From NCBI RefSeq assembly GCF_018275325.1, contig NZ_JAGVQR010000003.1:248001-312000 (forward strand): a stretch of DNA of 64,000 nt, in the 5' to 3' direction. The notes under the pieces were generated by a model. It did no database searches. It was not told where the DNA came from and saw only the letters and a program-made list of their open reading frames with translations. This DNA is from Nocardioides palaemonis. Its GTDB lineage: Bacteria > Actinomycetota > Actinomycetes > Propionibacteriales > Nocardioidaceae. The stretch's first letter is position 1. Every line of letters starts with the position of its first letter. The translations under genes were made by a program, and so were the position numbers. Below, one piece after another: positions 63,460 through 64,000 of this stretch.

Positions 63460-64000
63460 ATGATCACAGTCGAGAACCTCACCAAGCGCTACGGCGGGTT
63501 CACCGCCGTGGACGGCATCTCGTTCGAGGTGCGCCCCGGCAGCGTCGTCGGGTTCCTCGGACCCAACGGCGCCGGCAAGTCCACCGCGATGCGGATGATG
63601 ACCGGGCTCACCCCGGCCACCTCCGGGCGCTCCACCATCCTGGGCCAGCCCTACCGCGAGCTGCACAACCCGGGCCGCCAGGTCGGCGTCATGCTCGACG
63701 CCTCGGCCCAGCACCCCGGCCGCACCGGCCGCGAGGTCCTGCGGGTGGCGGCCGTGTCGGTCGGCGTCGGCAAGCAGCGCGTCGACGAGGTGCTGTCCCT
63801 CGTCGGCCTGACCGACGAGGAGGCCGGTCGCCGGGTCCGCAACTACTCCCTCGGCATGCGCCAGCGTCTCGGCCTGGCCGCGGCGCTGCTCGGCGAGCCG
63901 CAGGTGCTGATCCTGGACGAGCCGGCCAACGGCCTCGACCCGCAGGGCATCCACTGGATGCGCGGGCTCCTGCGCACCTTCGCCGACGGCGGCGGCACCG
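63460..64000 (+). CDS. ABC transporter ATP-binding protein (3' end beyond window)
   Basis: About 180 residues of an ABC-2-type ATPase: Walker A GPNGAGKST, the signature YSLGMRQRLGLA (variant of LSGGQ), Walker B LLGEPQVLILDEPANGLDP read around LILDEP. It looks like the DrrA/bacitracin-type exporter class. The ATG follows CTGGAGCC. The membrane partner should lie just past the right edge. Confidence 0.93.
   Translation, partial: MITVENLTKRYGGFTAVDGISFEVRPGSVVGFLGPNGAGKSTAMRMMTGLTPATSGRSTILGQPYRELHNPGRQVGVMLDASAQHPGRTGREVLRVAAVSVGVGKQRVDEVLSLVGLTDEEAGRRVRNYSLGMRQRLGLAAALLGEPQVLILDEPANGLDPQGIHWMRGLLRTFADGGGT

Overview
The window is chromosomal DNA of a very high-GC actinobacterium, most likely Nocardioidaceae (Nocardioides-like). 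The evidence is the GC-rich codon use, frequent GTG starts, GTGA/ATGA start-stop overlaps, mycothiol-type sigR/rsrA, WhiB, a multifunctional Kgd, nickel superoxide dismutase, and gene orders typical of the phylum. I support 67 protein genes and one tRNA. Nearly all coding is chromosomal core; I see no transposase, integrase, prophage or CRISPR array.

Layout. 1-6850 (minus) is the F1Fo ATP synthase operon, atpD (cut by the left edge) back to atpB plus two small membrane genes. 6907-12907 (minus) carries a WecA-type transferase, tsaC, prmC, prfA, rpmE and rho, the usual actinobacterial order. 13046-19394 (minus) is the aspartate-family block argS-lysA-hom-thrC-thrB. 19456-23168 has a hotdog thioesterase, tRNA-Arg(CCG), a secreted protein, an LCP protein and a lipoprotein. 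23362-27360 is kgd plus a DUF6104 gene. 27412-30407 is a desaturase, its ferredoxin reductase partner and a divergent TetR regulator. 30411-43991 is mixed: SDR, MDR dehydrogenase, lactone oxidase, GH13 enzyme, large secreted PKD protein, malic enzyme, sodN/sodX, GNAT, and an anti-sigma/SigF pair. 44179-61430 resembles the whiB1-pdtaS ... sigH-rshA ... aroA-rsgA neighbourhood of mycobacteria, with two further ECF sigma loci inserted. 61432-64000 is a two-component system divergent from an ABC transporter.

Most notable points. (1) The protein at the canonical rho locus is intact but has lost the Walker A lysine (PPRTGAT), the catalytic glutamate (DARPEE), the R-loop lysine and the arginine valve, and carries a Q-rich insertion of about 150 residues; it looks like a Rho pseudo-ATPase. 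(2) A single polypeptide at 54898-56697 joins an ECF sigma factor, a zinc anti-sigma motif, a membrane helix, a long Thr-Pro stalk and an extracellular Ig-like domain. (3) sigR has an exact GGAAT-N18-GTT promoter placed so that transcripts would begin almost at an upstream GTG, giving a 27-residue longer isoform. (4) Two 61-nt stem-loops with covarying stems and a shared loop lie in inverted orientation at 32790-32933. (5) A REP-like palindrome occurs between genes and also inside lysA. (6) At least 14 genes have a TANNNT box 6-8 nt before the start codon, implying widespread leaderless transcription. (7) The desaturase operon has a promoter and a palindromic operator next to a divergent TetR gene.
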